From Pseudomonas brassicacearum subsp. brassicacearum (GTDB lineage Bacteria; Pseudomonadota; Gammaproteobacteria; Pseudomonadales; Pseudomonadaceae): a stretch of DNA of 64,000 bases. The notes under the pieces were generated by a model. That model had not been told where the DNA came from. It made no database searches and was given only the letters and a program-made list of their open reading frames with translations. Below are positions 36,034-45,664 of the stretch, piece after piece (position 1 is the stretch's first letter; every line of letters begins with the position of its first letter). Position numbers and translations under genes: made by a program. The DNA is taken from contig NZ_VZPJ01000022.1 in NCBI RefSeq assembly GCF_008801605.1, positions 1 through 64,000 of the forward strand. Direction: 5' to 3'.

Positions 36034-36852
36034 TCAGTTGGCGTCGACTTGCGGGGCGGCTTGTTCACTGAGTTTGTCGGCCAGGCGCACGAACGCTGCC
36101 AGGTCCAACTGCTCGGGGCGCAGGCTGCCATCGACGCCAGCGGCTTCGATTTCGGCGCTGCTGAGCAGCAGTTTCAAGGTGTTGCGCAAGGTTTTGCGGC
36201 GCTGGTTGAATGCTTCGCGCACCACCCGCTCCAGCAGGCGATGATCCTTGGCCGGGTGCGGCAGGACGGCGTGGGGCACCAGGCGGACAATGGCCGAGTC
36301 GACTTTCGGCGGCGGGTTGAATGCACCCGGGCCTACGTTGAACAGGTGTTCGACCCGGCAATGGTACTGGACCATGATCGACAGGCGACCCCAGTCACCA
36401 CCGCCAGGGCCGGCGGCGAGGCGCTCGACCACTTCTTTTTGCAGCATGAAGTGCATGTCGCGGATCAGGCCGGCGTTGCTCAGCAGGTGGAAGATCAGCG
36501 GCGTGGAGATGTTGTACGGCAGGTTTCCTACCACCCGCAGGCTGTTCGGCGCGGCGTTCAGGCTATTGAAGTCGAACTTCAGCGCGTCGCCCTGATGCAG
36601 GCTGAAATTGCTCCGGCCGGCGAACTGCTGGTTGAGGATCGGCACCAGGTCCTTGTCCAGTTCCACCACGTCCAGTTGCGCGCCGCTGTCGAGCAGGCCC
36701 TCGGTCAGGGCGCCCTGGCCCGGGCCGATTTCCAGCAGGCGGTCGTCGGGCTTGGCCCGGATCGAGCGCAGGATGCGATCGATCACGCCGGCGTCATGCA
36801 GGAAGTTCTGGCCGAAACGCTTGCGCGCGCGGTGTTGGTATTGCTCGGTCAT
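36034..36852 (-). CDS. rsmA: 16S rRNA dimethyladenosine transferase RsmA (KsgA)
   Basis: A 272-residue SAM-dependent methyltransferase that dimethylates A1518 and A1519 of 16S rRNA during 30S maturation. The N-terminus HRARKRFGQNFLHD, SAM motif LEIGPGQGALTEGL and catalytic motif NLPYNIST are all intact. It overlaps pdxA by four bases. Confidence 0.97.
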   Translation of the reverse strand: MTEQYQHRARKRFGQNFLHDAGVIDRILRSIRAKPDDRLLEIGPGQGALTEGLLDSGAQLDVVELDKDLVPILNQQFAGRSNFSLHQGDALKFDFNSLNAAPNSLRVVGNLPYNISTPLIFHLLSNAGLIRDMHFMLQKEVVERLAAGPGGGDWGRLSIMVQYHCRVEHLFNVGPGAFNPPPKVDSAIVRLVPHAVLPHPAKDHRLLERVVREAFNQRRKTLRNTLKLLLSSAEIEAAGVDGSLRPEQLDLAAFVRLADKLSEQAAPQVDAN

Positions 36853-37838
36853 AAATGGGTCTCGGCCATCTGGTAGGCGGTTTCCAGCGCGACTTGCAGG
36901 CTGCCGGTATCGATCTTGCCGCTGCCGGCCAGGTCCAGGGCGGTGCCATGGTCCACGGAGGTGCGGATGATCGGCAGGCCCAATGTCACGTTGACCGCCG
37001 CGCCAAAGCCTTTGTACTTCAGTACGGGCAGGCCTTGGTCGTGGTACATCGCCAGCACCGCGTCGCAGTGCTCCAGATATTTTGGGGTAAACAGAGTGTC
37101 GGCAGGCAACGGGCCACGCAGGTCCATGCCCTCGCTGCGCAAGCGCTCCAAGGTGGGTTCGATGATGTCGATTTCTTCACGGCCCAGGTGTCCGCCTTCA
37201 CCGGCATGGGGATTGAGCCCACAGACGAGGATGCGTGGCTGGGCGATGCCGAATTTTTCCTGCAGGTCGGCGTGCAGGATGCGCGTGACCCGCTCCAGGC
37301 GTTGCGCGGTGATAGCGTCGGCGATGTCCCGCAAGGGCAGGTGAGTGGTCACCAGGGCCACTCGCAAGCCGCGGGTGGCGAGCATCATCACCACTTGCGC
37401 GGTGTGGGTCAGTTCAGCCAGGAATTCGGTGTGCCCGGAAAAGGCAATCCCGGATTCGTTGATCACGCCTTTGTGCACGGGGGCGGTGATCATGCCGGCG
37501 AACGCCCCGTCCAGGCAGCCTTGGCCGGCGCGGGTCAGGGTCTCGAGGACGAACGCGGCGTTGGCCTTGTCCAACTGCCCGGTGACGACCGGAGCGCCCA
37601 GGGGCGTATCCCAGACATACAGGCTGTTGGCGGGCGCCGGGACGTCCGGCCAGGCCTGCGGTGTCACGGGCAACAGGTTGACGACCAGCCCCAGTTGCGC
37701 GGCCCGCTCAAGGAGCAGGTCGCGACTGGTGATGGCAATCAGGGGATGTGGCTGGGCTTGCGAGGCGAGCAGCAGGCACAGGTCGGGACCGATGCCGGCT
37801 GGTTCGCCGGGGGTCAGCGCGAAACGCTTGGGTTTCAC
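36849..37838 (-). CDS. pdxA: 4-hydroxythreonine-4-phosphate dehydrogenase PdxA
   Basis: A 329-residue NAD-dependent enzyme of pyridoxal-phosphate synthesis. The N-terminus FALTPGEPAGIGPDL, the conserved SGHTEFL and MYHDQGLPVLKY segments (metal-binding His residues) and the C-terminal DHGTALDLAG are family hallmarks. It starts with GTG at 37838, overlapping the surA stop as GTGA. Confidence 0.97.
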   Translation of the reverse strand: MKPKRFALTPGEPAGIGPDLCLLLASQAQPHPLIAITSRDLLLERAAQLGLVVNLLPVTPQAWPDVPAPANSLYVWDTPLGAPVVTGQLDKANAAFVLETLTRAGQGCLDGAFAGMITAPVHKGVINESGIAFSGHTEFLAELTHTAQVVMMLATRGLRVALVTTHLPLRDIADAITAQRLERVTRILHADLQEKFGIAQPRILVCGLNPHAGEGGHLGREEIDIIEPTLERLRSEGMDLRGPLPADTLFTPKYLEHCDAVLAMYHDQGLPVLKYKGFGAAVNVTLGLPIIRTSVDHGTALDLAGSGKIDTGSLQVALETAYQMAETHL

Positions 37839-39157
37839 TGCGCTGCCTGGTCTGCACCAGGAAGTTTGATTTCAACGTAGGCTTCGTCGCGAATCTGACG
37901 CAGCCAGGTTTGCAGCTCTTCGTCGTATTTGCGGTTGCGCAAGACAGTCATTGCTTGCTGTTCGCGAGCCTGGGTGGTGCTGTCAGTGGCGCGACGGCCA
38001 AGGACTTCCAGCACGTGCCAGCCATAAGGGCTCTTGAACGGTTTGGACAGTTGGCCTTGCGGCGTGTCGGCCATGACCTGGCGGAACTCGGGAACCAGTG
38101 CATTCGGGTCAACCCAGTTCAGGTCGCCACCGTTGAGAGCCGAGCCCGGGTCTTCCGAGAAGCTCTTCGCCAGTTCAGCGAAGTCTTCGCCCGCTTCGAT
38201 GCGGTCGTAGAGTTTCTCCGCCAGGCGCTTGGTCTCGGCTTCGCTGCGAATCTCGCTTGGCTTGATCAGGATGTGGCGAACATGCACTTCGTCACGGACC
38301 TGGGTTCCACCACCGCGCTTCTCCAGCACTTTCAGGATGATGAAGCCGCCTGGCGTACGAGCTGGCTGGGTGATATCGCCCACGGCCATGGCGCTCAGTT
38401 CGCGGTCGAACGGAGGCGGCAGTTGAGCGGGCTTGCGCCAGCCCATGTCACCGCCTTCCAGGGCGTTGTCGCTGCCCGACTTGGCAATGGCCATCTGACC
38501 GAAATCAGCGCCTTGCTTGAGCTGCTGGTAGACATCCATCGCCTGGCGATAAGCGCTCTGGATCGCTTCGGAGTTGGCGCTTTCCGGGGTCGGAATCAGG
38601 ATGTTCGCCAGGTGCAGTTCTTCGGAAAGCTGCATCTTGCCCAGGTCCGAGGCGAGGAAGTTCTTCACTTCCTGTTCCGACACCTGGATGCGTTCGGCCA
38701 CACGGCGCTGGCGCACACGGCTGATGACCATTTCACGGCGGATCTGATCGCGGGCGTCCTCGTAGGAGAGGCCGTCGCGGGCCAGGGCGGCGCGGAATTG
38801 GTCGATACTCATGTTATTGCGCTGGGCAATGGTGCCGACGGCCTGGTTCAGTTCTTCATCGGTGATGCGAATGCCGGAACGTTCGCCGATCTGCAACTGC
38901 AGGTTTTCGACGATCAGGCGTTCGAGCACTTGCTGGTCCAGTACGCCTGGTGGCGGCTGGCCACCGCCGCGCTTGGCAATGGTTTGCTGCACTTCATGGA
39001 CGCGCTGGTCCAACTGGCTCTGCATGACCACGTCGTTGTCGACGATGGCCACCACTTTATCGATGGACTGTACCGCGGCGTTGGCCGCGGTACCCAGGAA
39101 CAGCGCGCCCAGCATCAGCGGGCGCAGACAATCAGAAAGCTTGGTCTTCACGTTCAC
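37835..39157 (-). CDS. surA: periplasmic chaperone/PPIase SurA
   Basis: A 440-residue periplasmic chaperone that escorts outer-membrane proteins, including LptD, to the BAM complex. It has a signal peptide (about 1-27, cleavage after TAANA), an N-terminal chaperone domain, and two parvulin domains (about 180-280 and 290-390; VRHILIKPSEI begins the second). The start overlaps the 3' end of lptD by 26 bases. Confidence 0.97.
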   Translation of the reverse strand: MNVKTKLSDCLRPLMLGALFLGTAANAAVQSIDKVVAIVDNDVVMQSQLDQRVHEVQQTIAKRGGGQPPPGVLDQQVLERLIVENLQLQIGERSGIRITDEELNQAVGTIAQRNNMSIDQFRAALARDGLSYEDARDQIRREMVISRVRQRRVAERIQVSEQEVKNFLASDLGKMQLSEELHLANILIPTPESANSEAIQSAYRQAMDVYQQLKQGADFGQMAIAKSGSDNALEGGDMGWRKPAQLPPPFDRELSAMAVGDITQPARTPGGFIILKVLEKRGGGTQVRDEVHVRHILIKPSEIRSEAETKRLAEKLYDRIEAGEDFAELAKSFSEDPGSALNGGDLNWVDPNALVPEFRQVMADTPQGQLSKPFKSPYGWHVLEVLGRRATDSTTQAREQQAMTVLRNRKYDEELQTWLRQIRDEAYVEIKLPGADQAAQ

Positions 39158-41930
39158 GATAACCTTGGATGCCTTTGTCGAGGAAGCTCTCTACCTTGGC
39201 GCCGGTGAGGCCGCCGAGTCCCTTCAGAACAATTTGGAGGAAGACGCCGTGGTCGCCTTTTTCGTTTTCCGGGGCGGCCTGACTGAACTCTTCATAGTCG
39301 ACCCAGTAACGGTTGATCAGGCGCAGTTTCCAGCAGCAGTTGTCATATTCGAAACCACCGAAGGCTTCCAGGGTGCGGTTGCGGTTGTAGTCATACTGCC
39401 AGCGGCTGATTACGTTCCACTGCGGCACGATCGGCCAGATGACCGAGAAGTCGTGCTGCTTGATCTTGTAGTAATCCTTCACGTAGCCAGGTGTGCCTGG
39501 CGTGCCGTAGTCGCCACCGCCCACTTGCCATTGGCCAGTGGTTTCATCGTAGCGGACCAGGTCGTTGCGATAGCGATAGCCAGCGTTGATGACCTTGTTC
39601 GGGTTGTCTTCGGGCTGGTAGTGAAACATCGCGCTGCCCGAACGGGGGCTATGGGTATCCGGATCCCAGTTGTAGTTGGCGGTGGTGCGCCAATCGCGGT
39701 TCCAGCGGTACTCGTATTCCAGTGCGTACGGGGAAACGTTCGACTTGGCGTCTTCACGTGTCTTGAAGTCGATGCTTGGCAGCTGGACTTCGCGATCCTT
39801 GAAGTACAGGGCCTGGCCGACGCTGATGCGCTGGCGCTCGAAACCGTTTTCTTCGATCCAGCGGCTGGTTACGCCCAGGGACAGCTTGTTCTCGTCGCCG
39901 ACGCGGTCAGAGCCGGTAAAGCGGTTGTCCCGAAACAGCGAGGAGTAGCTGAAGGTCGATTCGCTGGTATCGAAAACCGGGATATCGCTCTGATCCTTTT
40001 CCGGTACGTAGAGGTAGAACAGGCGTGGTTCCAGGGTCTGGCGATAGTTGGTGCCGAACCATTGGGTATTCCGATCAAAATACAAGCCGCTGTCGATGCT
40101 GGCGATCGGAATGCCGCGACTCTGGTTGCTGCTATAAGTGCCCTGCAGGCGATCGGCCTCGGCGCTCTGTGCCGCAATTTGCGATTTGCCTCTGCCATCC
40201 AGATCCAGGTCATATTGGGTGTACTGGTATTTCAAGGATGGCTTGATGTAGCCGTAGCTCGCCTCCATCGGCAAGCTCATGACCGGAGCCAAATTCAGGC
40301 GGTTGCCGTTCGCTCGCGCAAGGCCGCGGATGTTGTTGTCCAGCCACGGCGATGTAACGCCTTCGTCGTTGCTGTACAGGCCATTTCTCAAGTTGCGATC
40401 AAATCGGACCAGTTCTGTTTGGTAAGCGAAATCCAGGCCATATGGATGCTGTGGCAACGCACCGTTGAAAGTGATCTGCGGCAAACGATCATAGGGCGTG
40501 ATCTTGGAAATCGTCGCCATCTGGTAAGCCTGGGCATTCAAGCGGGCAACGTAGTTGTCCCCCCGATAGCTGATGGCCCCTTGCTGGTTCACATAATCCC
40601 TGGATTCGACACCGATCTGGTCGGTCTGCAAATCCTGGAAGTAGTAAGGATCGCTGATCTTGGTGTAGTCGACTTCCGTCAGCACGCGCGAGTCGAGACC
40701 GCCTTTGTGTTGCCAGTTGTACATGTAGCGGGTCTTGCTGTAATCGGACTGCTTGGCGCGTTCGTCTTCTTCGTCGTTGAGGTACGCCGCGCCGAACTGA
40801 CCTTCGCTGGACTTGGTCAGGTAGCGGAACTCGCCTTCCATCAGCATGCCACGCTTGCTCATGTAGCGCGGGTACAACGTGGCATCGTAGTTTGGCGCCA
40901 GGTTGAAGTAGTACGGGGTGACCAGCAGGAAACCGGTGTCGCTGCCGCTGCCGATGGTCGGCGGCAGGAAGCCGGACTGGCGACGGTCGTCGATCGGGAA
41001 ATAAATATAAGGCGTGTACAGGACTGGAATGTCCTTGACCCGCAGCGTCACGTTGGTCGCGGTACCGAAGCCGGTGGCCGGGTTCAGGGTGATGTTGTTG
41101 CCCTTGAGCGTCCAGGCGTTGCTGTTCGGTTCGCACGTGGTGTACGTACCGTCCTTGAGACGGATGATCGCGTTCTCGGCGCGCTTGGCGTACAGCGCGT
41201 TACCGCGGATGCGCGACTTGTGCATCACGTATTCGGCGTTGTCGACCTTGGCTTCGCCGGTGTCCAGCTGTACATCGGCGTGGTCGCCGACGATCAGTGC
41301 TCCGTTGTCGCGAACCCGCACGTTGCCGCTCAGCTCGCCACGATTTTCGGCCTGGTACAGGCTGGCCTCGTCGGCCTCGACCTGCATGCTGCCCTGGCGC
41401 ATGACCACGTCACCGGCCAGGGTCGCCACCTGTTCTTCCTGCTGATAGCGTGAAGCCTTGGCGCCGAGGAAGGTGGGGGCGTCGCTCTTGGCCGTCTTGT
41501 CGTTCATGCCAGGACGGGTCGGCTCGATATAGGCACCCGAGCAGTAAGGCCCGGTTTCAGCCAATTGCGCAGGGGTGAGGTTCTCTCGTGGAACCCAATC
41601 CAGGTGACTGTAGTCTGCACTGCGCGACTTCAGGCCACGGCCCTTGGCTTCGGTAACGAGCATCGGCTTTTCGCCGGCTTCCTCGCCCGAGCTGCTGTCG
41701 GCCGGAGCCGCGCCGCTGTCGGAAACCGCACTGCCGTCATGCACGGGACGCGGCGGCAACGCGGCGGCCGGTGTCTTGGGCGCACAGTCCCAGGCACCCG
41801 AAGCGGAGACGGAGCAGTCATACTGCTGCGCCGCGACGACGAATGAAGAGGCCAGGGGTTGCAGGGCCAGCAGACTGCCGGTAACCAGCAACGGAAATTT
41901 TTTACGAAACGCGGGGGATTTCAATGCCAT
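39132..41930 (-). CDS. lptD: LPS-assembly protein LptD
   Basis: A 932-residue outer-membrane beta-barrel that inserts LPS together with LptE. Signal peptide (about 1-33), Cys pair in YDCSVSASGAWDC, a periplasmic OstA/LptD N-terminal beta-jellyroll (about 150-270), then a 26-strand-type barrel ending with an aromatic residue. The adjacent Cys pair in YDNCCWKL provides the partners for the interdomain disulfides. The start at 41930 gives the signal peptide; the open extension to 42131 is rejected. Heads the lptD-surA-pdxA-rsmA-apaG-apaH chain. Confidence 0.97.
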   Translation of the reverse strand: MALKSPAFRKKFPLLVTGSLLALQPLASSFVVAAQQYDCSVSASGAWDCAPKTPAAALPPRPVHDGSAVSDSGAAPADSSSGEEAGEKPMLVTEAKGRGLKSRSADYSHLDWVPRENLTPAQLAETGPYCSGAYIEPTRPGMNDKTAKSDAPTFLGAKASRYQQEEQVATLAGDVVMRQGSMQVEADEASLYQAENRGELSGNVRVRDNGALIVGDHADVQLDTGEAKVDNAEYVMHKSRIRGNALYAKRAENAIIRLKDGTYTTCEPNSNAWTLKGNNITLNPATGFGTATNVTLRVKDIPVLYTPYIYFPIDDRRQSGFLPPTIGSGSDTGFLLVTPYYFNLAPNYDATLYPRYMSKRGMLMEGEFRYLTKSSEGQFGAAYLNDEEDERAKQSDYSKTRYMYNWQHKGGLDSRVLTEVDYTKISDPYYFQDLQTDQIGVESRDYVNQQGAISYRGDNYVARLNAQAYQMATISKITPYDRLPQITFNGALPQHPYGLDFAYQTELVRFDRNLRNGLYSNDEGVTSPWLDNNIRGLARANGNRLNLAPVMSLPMEASYGYIKPSLKYQYTQYDLDLDGRGKSQIAAQSAEADRLQGTYSSNQSRGIPIASIDSGLYFDRNTQWFGTNYRQTLEPRLFYLYVPEKDQSDIPVFDTSESTFSYSSLFRDNRFTGSDRVGDENKLSLGVTSRWIEENGFERQRISVGQALYFKDREVQLPSIDFKTREDAKSNVSPYALEYEYRWNRDWRTTANYNWDPDTHSPRSGSAMFHYQPEDNPNKVINAGYRYRNDLVRYDETTGQWQVGGGDYGTPGTPGYVKDYYKIKQHDFSVIWPIVPQWNVISRWQYDYNRNRTLEAFGGFEYDNCCWKLRLINRYWVDYEEFSQAAPENEKGDHGVFLQIVLKGLGGLTGAKVESFLDKGIQGYREREDQAF

Positions 41931-42060
41931 CTTATTAGTCCGGGCTTCCTGCGTGCCATCTGCCCGCGGTGTGGGCCGCACGCCTCTCGATGGTCTGAAA
42001 AAGATGCTGGATAATAAAGCATGACCCGCTTGACGGCTAGCGCCGTCGGAGACCCTTGCA

Positions 42061-43086
42061 ATGCCCGACCAAGATGTACGCTTGCAACACCTGAAAGTTT
42101 GGCTCGATGAACAACTGCCGATCCTTTTCACTCAACAGGACTGGGGCGCCGTCCCCCCGGCCACGTTGACCGCCGCCAGCAGCGACGCGAGTTTCCGGCG
42201 TTATTTCCGCTGGGAAGGCGAGGGTCGCAGTTTGATCGTAATGGATGCGCCACCGCCCCAGGAAAACTGCAAACCCTTCGTGGATATTGCTTTTCTGCTG
42301 GCGAAATCCGGCATTAACGTGCCAAAAATTTATGCCGAAGACCTCGAACGCGGCTTTCTTTTGCTCAATGACTTGGGCAACCAGACCTATCTGGACGTGA
42401 TCAACGGCGAAAATGCCGACGATTTGTTCCGCGATGCCCTGCAAGCCTTGCTGGCTTTCCAGCAATTGCCGATGGTTGCGCCGTTGCCGAGCTACGATGT
42501 CGCGTTGCTGCGTCGGGAGCTGGAATTGTTCCCCGAGTGGTACGTCAAGCGCGAGCTGGGTATCGAATTGGATTCGGCTCAGCAGCAACTCTGGCAGCAG
42601 GCCAGCGAGCTGCTGATCGACAGCGCCCTGGCCCAGCCCAAAGTGCTGGTGCACCGCGACTACATGCCGCGCAACCTGATGCTCAGCGTGCCGAACCCCG
42701 GCGTGCTGGATTTTCAGGATGCGGTCTATGGCCCCGTCACCTACGACGTGACCTGCTTGTTCAAGGACGCCTTCCTCAGTTGGCCCGAGGCACGTGTGCG
42801 CGGCTGGCTGGAGAGTTACTGGCAGCAGGCCGGCGCCCTCGGCATTCCCGTCCAGCCGGACTTCGAGGACTTCCTGCGGGCCAGCGACTTGATGGGCGTG
42901 CAGCGCCATCTCAAGGTCATCGGGATATTCGCGCGCATTTGTCATCGTGATGGCAAGCCACGCTACCTCGGTGATGTGCCGCGCTTCTTTGCTTATATAG
43001 AAGCGGTCATTGCCCGTCGTCCGGAACTGGCACCGCTCGATGAACTGCTGGGCAGCCTGCGGCAATCGGCCGGAGCAACGGCATGA
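42061..43086 (+). CDS. amgK: N-acetylmuramate/N-acetylglucosamine 1-kinase AmgK
   Basis: A 341-residue aminoglycoside-phosphotransferase-fold sugar kinase of the MurNAc recycling route that bypasses de novo UDP-MurNAc synthesis. The catalytic HRDYMPRNLM (His198, Asp200, Asn205) and metal Asp217 (LDFQD) are present. Overlap with murU as ATGA gives the kinase-uridylyltransferase pair known from P. putida. It is divergent from lptD, with ribosome binding site GGAG. Confidence 0.95.
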   Translation: MPDQDVRLQHLKVWLDEQLPILFTQQDWGAVPPATLTAASSDASFRRYFRWEGEGRSLIVMDAPPPQENCKPFVDIAFLLAKSGINVPKIYAEDLERGFLLLNDLGNQTYLDVINGENADDLFRDALQALLAFQQLPMVAPLPSYDVALLRRELELFPEWYVKRELGIELDSAQQQLWQQASELLIDSALAQPKVLVHRDYMPRNLMLSVPNPGVLDFQDAVYGPVTYDVTCLFKDAFLSWPEARVRGWLESYWQQAGALGIPVQPDFEDFLRASDLMGVQRHLKVIGIFARICHRDGKPRYLGDVPRFFAYIEAVIARRPELAPLDELLGSLRQSAGATA

Positions 43087-43754
43087 AGGCGATGATTCTG
43101 GCGGCGGGCAAGGGCGAGCGCATGCGGCCCTTGACCCTTACCACGCCAAAGCCGTTGATTCGCGTCGGTGGTGTTCCCTTGATCGAATACCACCTGCGGG
43201 CGCTGGCCAGGGCCGGGTTCACCGAGATCGTGATCAATCACGCCTGGCTCGGTCAGCAGATCGAAGATCACCTGGGGGATGGTTCACGGTTTGGCGTGAG
43301 TATTCGGTTTTCCCCTGAGGGCGAGCCGCTGGAAACCGGCGGTGGAATCTTCCGGGCCTTGCCGCTGCTGGGCGACGAAGCGTTTGTGGTGGTGAACGGC
43401 GATGTCTGGACCGACTACGACTTCAGCGCTTTGCGCCGGCCGCTCGAAGGGGTCGCGCACCTGGTGCTCGTCGATAATCCCGAGCATCACCCGGACGGCG
43501 ATTTCGTCCTGGTCGACGGAAAGGTTCACGATAGGCACGCGCCTGCCGACAACCTGACCTATAGCGGCATCGCCGTCCTGCATCCGCGGTTGTTCGATGG
43601 TTGCTCGGACGGTGCGTTCAAGCTCGCACCGCTGTTGCGCGCGGCCATGGCCGAGGGGTGCGTCAGTGGCGAGCACCTCAAAGGGCATTGGGTCGATGTC
43701 GGCACCCATGAGCGTTTGGCGCAGGTCGAAACCTTGATAGAAGCGAGCGGTTGA
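43083..43754 (+). CDS. murU: N-acetylmuramate-1-phosphate uridylyltransferase MurU
   Basis: A 223-residue nucleotidyltransferase that converts MurNAc-1-phosphate and UTP to UDP-MurNAc. The nucleotide signature AAGKGERMRPLT with PKPL, the GGG substrate loop (ETGGGI) and the metal site in VVNGDVWTD are present. Coupled to amgK. The pathway matters for intrinsic fosfomycin resistance in pseudomonads. Confidence 0.95.
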   Translation: MKAMILAAGKGERMRPLTLTTPKPLIRVGGVPLIEYHLRALARAGFTEIVINHAWLGQQIEDHLGDGSRFGVSIRFSPEGEPLETGGGIFRALPLLGDEAFVVVNGDVWTDYDFSALRRPLEGVAHLVLVDNPEHHPDGDFVLVDGKVHDRHAPADNLTYSGIAVLHPRLFDGCSDGAFKLAPLLRAAMAEGCVSGEHLKGHWVDVGTHERLAQVETLIEASG

Positions 43755-43755
43755 T

Positions 43756-44523
43756 ATGTGGTGGCCAGGGACTCTGATTGGAGCCGGGGCGGGCTTTGCC
43801 ATAGCCAGCATTCCGGGGGCCATGCTTGGGGCATTGTTGGGACAGGCGCTGGATCGACGCCTGAATCTGCAGGGCTGGGCGCAGGTACGTGAGCGCCTGG
43901 GTGGACGCCCGGCGTTGCGCAACGATGAGTTGTTGTTTGTATTGCTGGGGCGGCTGGCGAAAAGCGATGGCCGCGTGGTCGATGGCCACATCCAGCAGGC
44001 TCGCCAGGAAATGCGTGCACTGGACTTGAGCGAGTCGGCGCAACGCCGGGCGATCGCAGCATTCAACCGGGGTAAATCCGGGAATGATCGCTTGCGCGGT
44101 TACATGCGCCGCCTGGCTGTCCAGCCGCATGCGGCTGAAGGGGTATTGCGCGCGTGTTGGCGGATGGTCTGGGCCGATGGCCGTGCCGGAGTCAGCGAGC
44201 GAGAACTGGTGGCCCAGTGGGGGCGCTGGTTGGGCTGGACGCCGCAACAGGTTCAGGCGCTGGCGGCTGATTACGAGCCGCAGAAACTGTCGCGGCCCAA
44301 CAGCGGGGTGACCTATCAGGAAGCCTTGCGCTTGCTGGGGGTTTCGGCCACCAGCGAACCGTCACAGATCAAGCGCGCTTACCGACGCCTGCTCAGTCGT
44401 CATCATCCGGACAAGATTGCCGGCAGCGGGGCAACGCCCTTGCAGGTGCGTGAAGCCACCGACAAAACCCGGGAACTGCATAACGCCTATCGACTGATTC
44501 GGGAACGACGGGATTTTCGCTAG
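43756..44523 (+). CDS. djlA: DjlA-like TerB/DnaJ-domain membrane co-chaperone
   Basis: A 255-residue protein with an N-terminal membrane segment (about residues 5-30, Gly/Ala-rich GAGAGFAIASIPGAMLGALL), a TerB-like helical domain (about 50-165) and a C-terminal J domain (190-250) with the HPD motif in SRHHPDK, needed to stimulate DnaK. This is the DjlA layout. It starts two bases after murU. Envelope-associated chaperone function is inferred from the family. Confidence 0.88.
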   Translation: MWWPGTLIGAGAGFAIASIPGAMLGALLGQALDRRLNLQGWAQVRERLGGRPALRNDELLFVLLGRLAKSDGRVVDGHIQQARQEMRALDLSESAQRRAIAAFNRGKSGNDRLRGYMRRLAVQPHAAEGVLRACWRMVWADGRAGVSERELVAQWGRWLGWTPQQVQALAADYEPQKLSRPNSGVTYQEALRLLGVSATSEPSQIKRAYRRLLSRHHPDKIAGSGATPLQVREATDKTRELHNAYRLIRERRDFR

Positions 44524-44538
44524 CCACACGGGGAGCAA

Positions 44539-44569
44539 TTGTGGCGGGGGGATAAATCCCTAGCCACAA
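44539..44569. repeat. REP-type hairpin of a second class
   Basis: TTGTGGC and GCCACAA flank GGGGGGATAAATCCCTA, a palindromic unit unlike the GTGGGAGC REPINs. It lies just past the djlA stop and before the convergent DUF3530 gene and could act as a transcription-end stem. Confidence 0.6.
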
Positions 44570-44597
44570 CAGTGCTTCACTTGGGTATGAGTCAGCC

Positions 44598-45590
44598 TTA
44601 CTCCCCCGCTTTCTGCGGATTCAACCAACCCCGAACCCGACGAAACAGCTGCTCCTGCTCCGCCGCCGGGTTCGGCAGGGCCTTGAGGGACACCTGGCTG
44701 AAGGTCGAGCCTTTCAAGCGTTTGCTCGCCTGCAAGCGCTCCAGCGCCGCGTTGCGATCCAGCGGCTTGTCCATGTAGAAAATGTCGGCGGTCGCCAGTT
44801 TCAAGGTCGAGGTCAGTTCGGCCAGGGCCGGCTTGGCGGTGGTTGGGGTCTGGGCGGCCACCATCACGAAGCGTTCGACCTGCGAGGGCTGCTTTTCACT
44901 CAAGTAACGCGCCGCCCAATAGGCGCCAGTGCCATGGCCCAGCAGCACGATGCGGCGTGCGCTTTGCTGTTCGGCGTAGGCCAGTGCTGCATCGATACGG
45001 GCGAAGATGCGCTCGGCGTCGGCCTTGGCATGTTCTTCATCGGTTTGGGCGACGACAGGATCTGCCGCATCGGCTTCGCCGCCTGCGACCTGTTCGATCG
45101 GCGCCGCCGTGGTGGCGTCCGGTGCTGCGGCAGCGGTATCGGTCGGCTTGGTCTCGGGCGGTGCTTCCACCACGCGTGGTGCAATGACGTCGCTTTGCAA
45201 GTCCGGCAGGGTGATACTCAGGCTGCTCCACTCAACATCGGGCAATTTTTTACGTAACGGGCCGATAGCTTGAGGCCAGTCAGCTGTTTCGCCAGCACCG
45301 GGGATTATGATGACTGCGCCCCTGGGGTCGCTGGTATTGGCCGGTTTCCACAGTGCCAGGAAGGCATCGCTGCCGGTCTGTAACTGTTGTTGTTCCTGGG
45401 CCGGGACTTTTCGCTCAAGTGCGGTCGCTTCTTCCAGGCTACGTTCGAGCAAGGGTTGGCGCTCGACGGGTTTTTCCTCGGCAGGTTGCTGCGCGGCGGG
45501 CGCCGTTTCGCTGGCCTGTACAGAAAATGCACTTGGCAGGATCAGCGACAGGCACAATGCTGGCAACGCCAGGCGATAAACAGAGGGCAT
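44598..45590 (-). CDS. DUF3530 family exported alpha/beta-hydrolase-like protein
   Basis: A 330-residue secreted protein: signal peptide (about 1-26, cleavage after VQAS), then a Glu/Pro/Ala-rich N-terminal segment and a hydrolase-like domain. The nucleophile elbow reads GHGTGA instead of the usual GxSxG, so the catalytic Ser is replaced. An acidic/Ala-rich insert lies at about 150-190. I chose ATG at 45590, with GGA nine bases upstream; 45602 is an alternative. Function unknown. Confidence 0.82.
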   Translation of the reverse strand: MPSVYRLALPALCLSLILPSAFSVQASETAPAAQQPAEEKPVERQPLLERSLEEATALERKVPAQEQQQLQTGSDAFLALWKPANTSDPRGAVIIIPGAGETADWPQAIGPLRKKLPDVEWSSLSITLPDLQSDVIAPRVVEAPPETKPTDTAAAAPDATTAAPIEQVAGGEADAADPVVAQTDEEHAKADAERIFARIDAALAYAEQQSARRIVLLGHGTGAYWAARYLSEKQPSQVERFVMVAAQTPTTAKPALAELTSTLKLATADIFYMDKPLDRNAALERLQASKRLKGSTFSQVSLKALPNPAAEQEQLFRRVRGWLNPQKAGE

Positions 45591-45664
45591 CGGATATTCC
45601 ATGACCAGAAGTATTTCCGGCAGCCTAATGGGTTGGTCAGTATTTGTCAGTGCATGAGACTTCG

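Noticed and set aside
38811..41453. Plus-strand open frame (880 codons) opposite lptD and the start of surA
   Set aside because: Antisense to two certain genes, composition dominated by Val/Ala/Gln, no recognisable domain.
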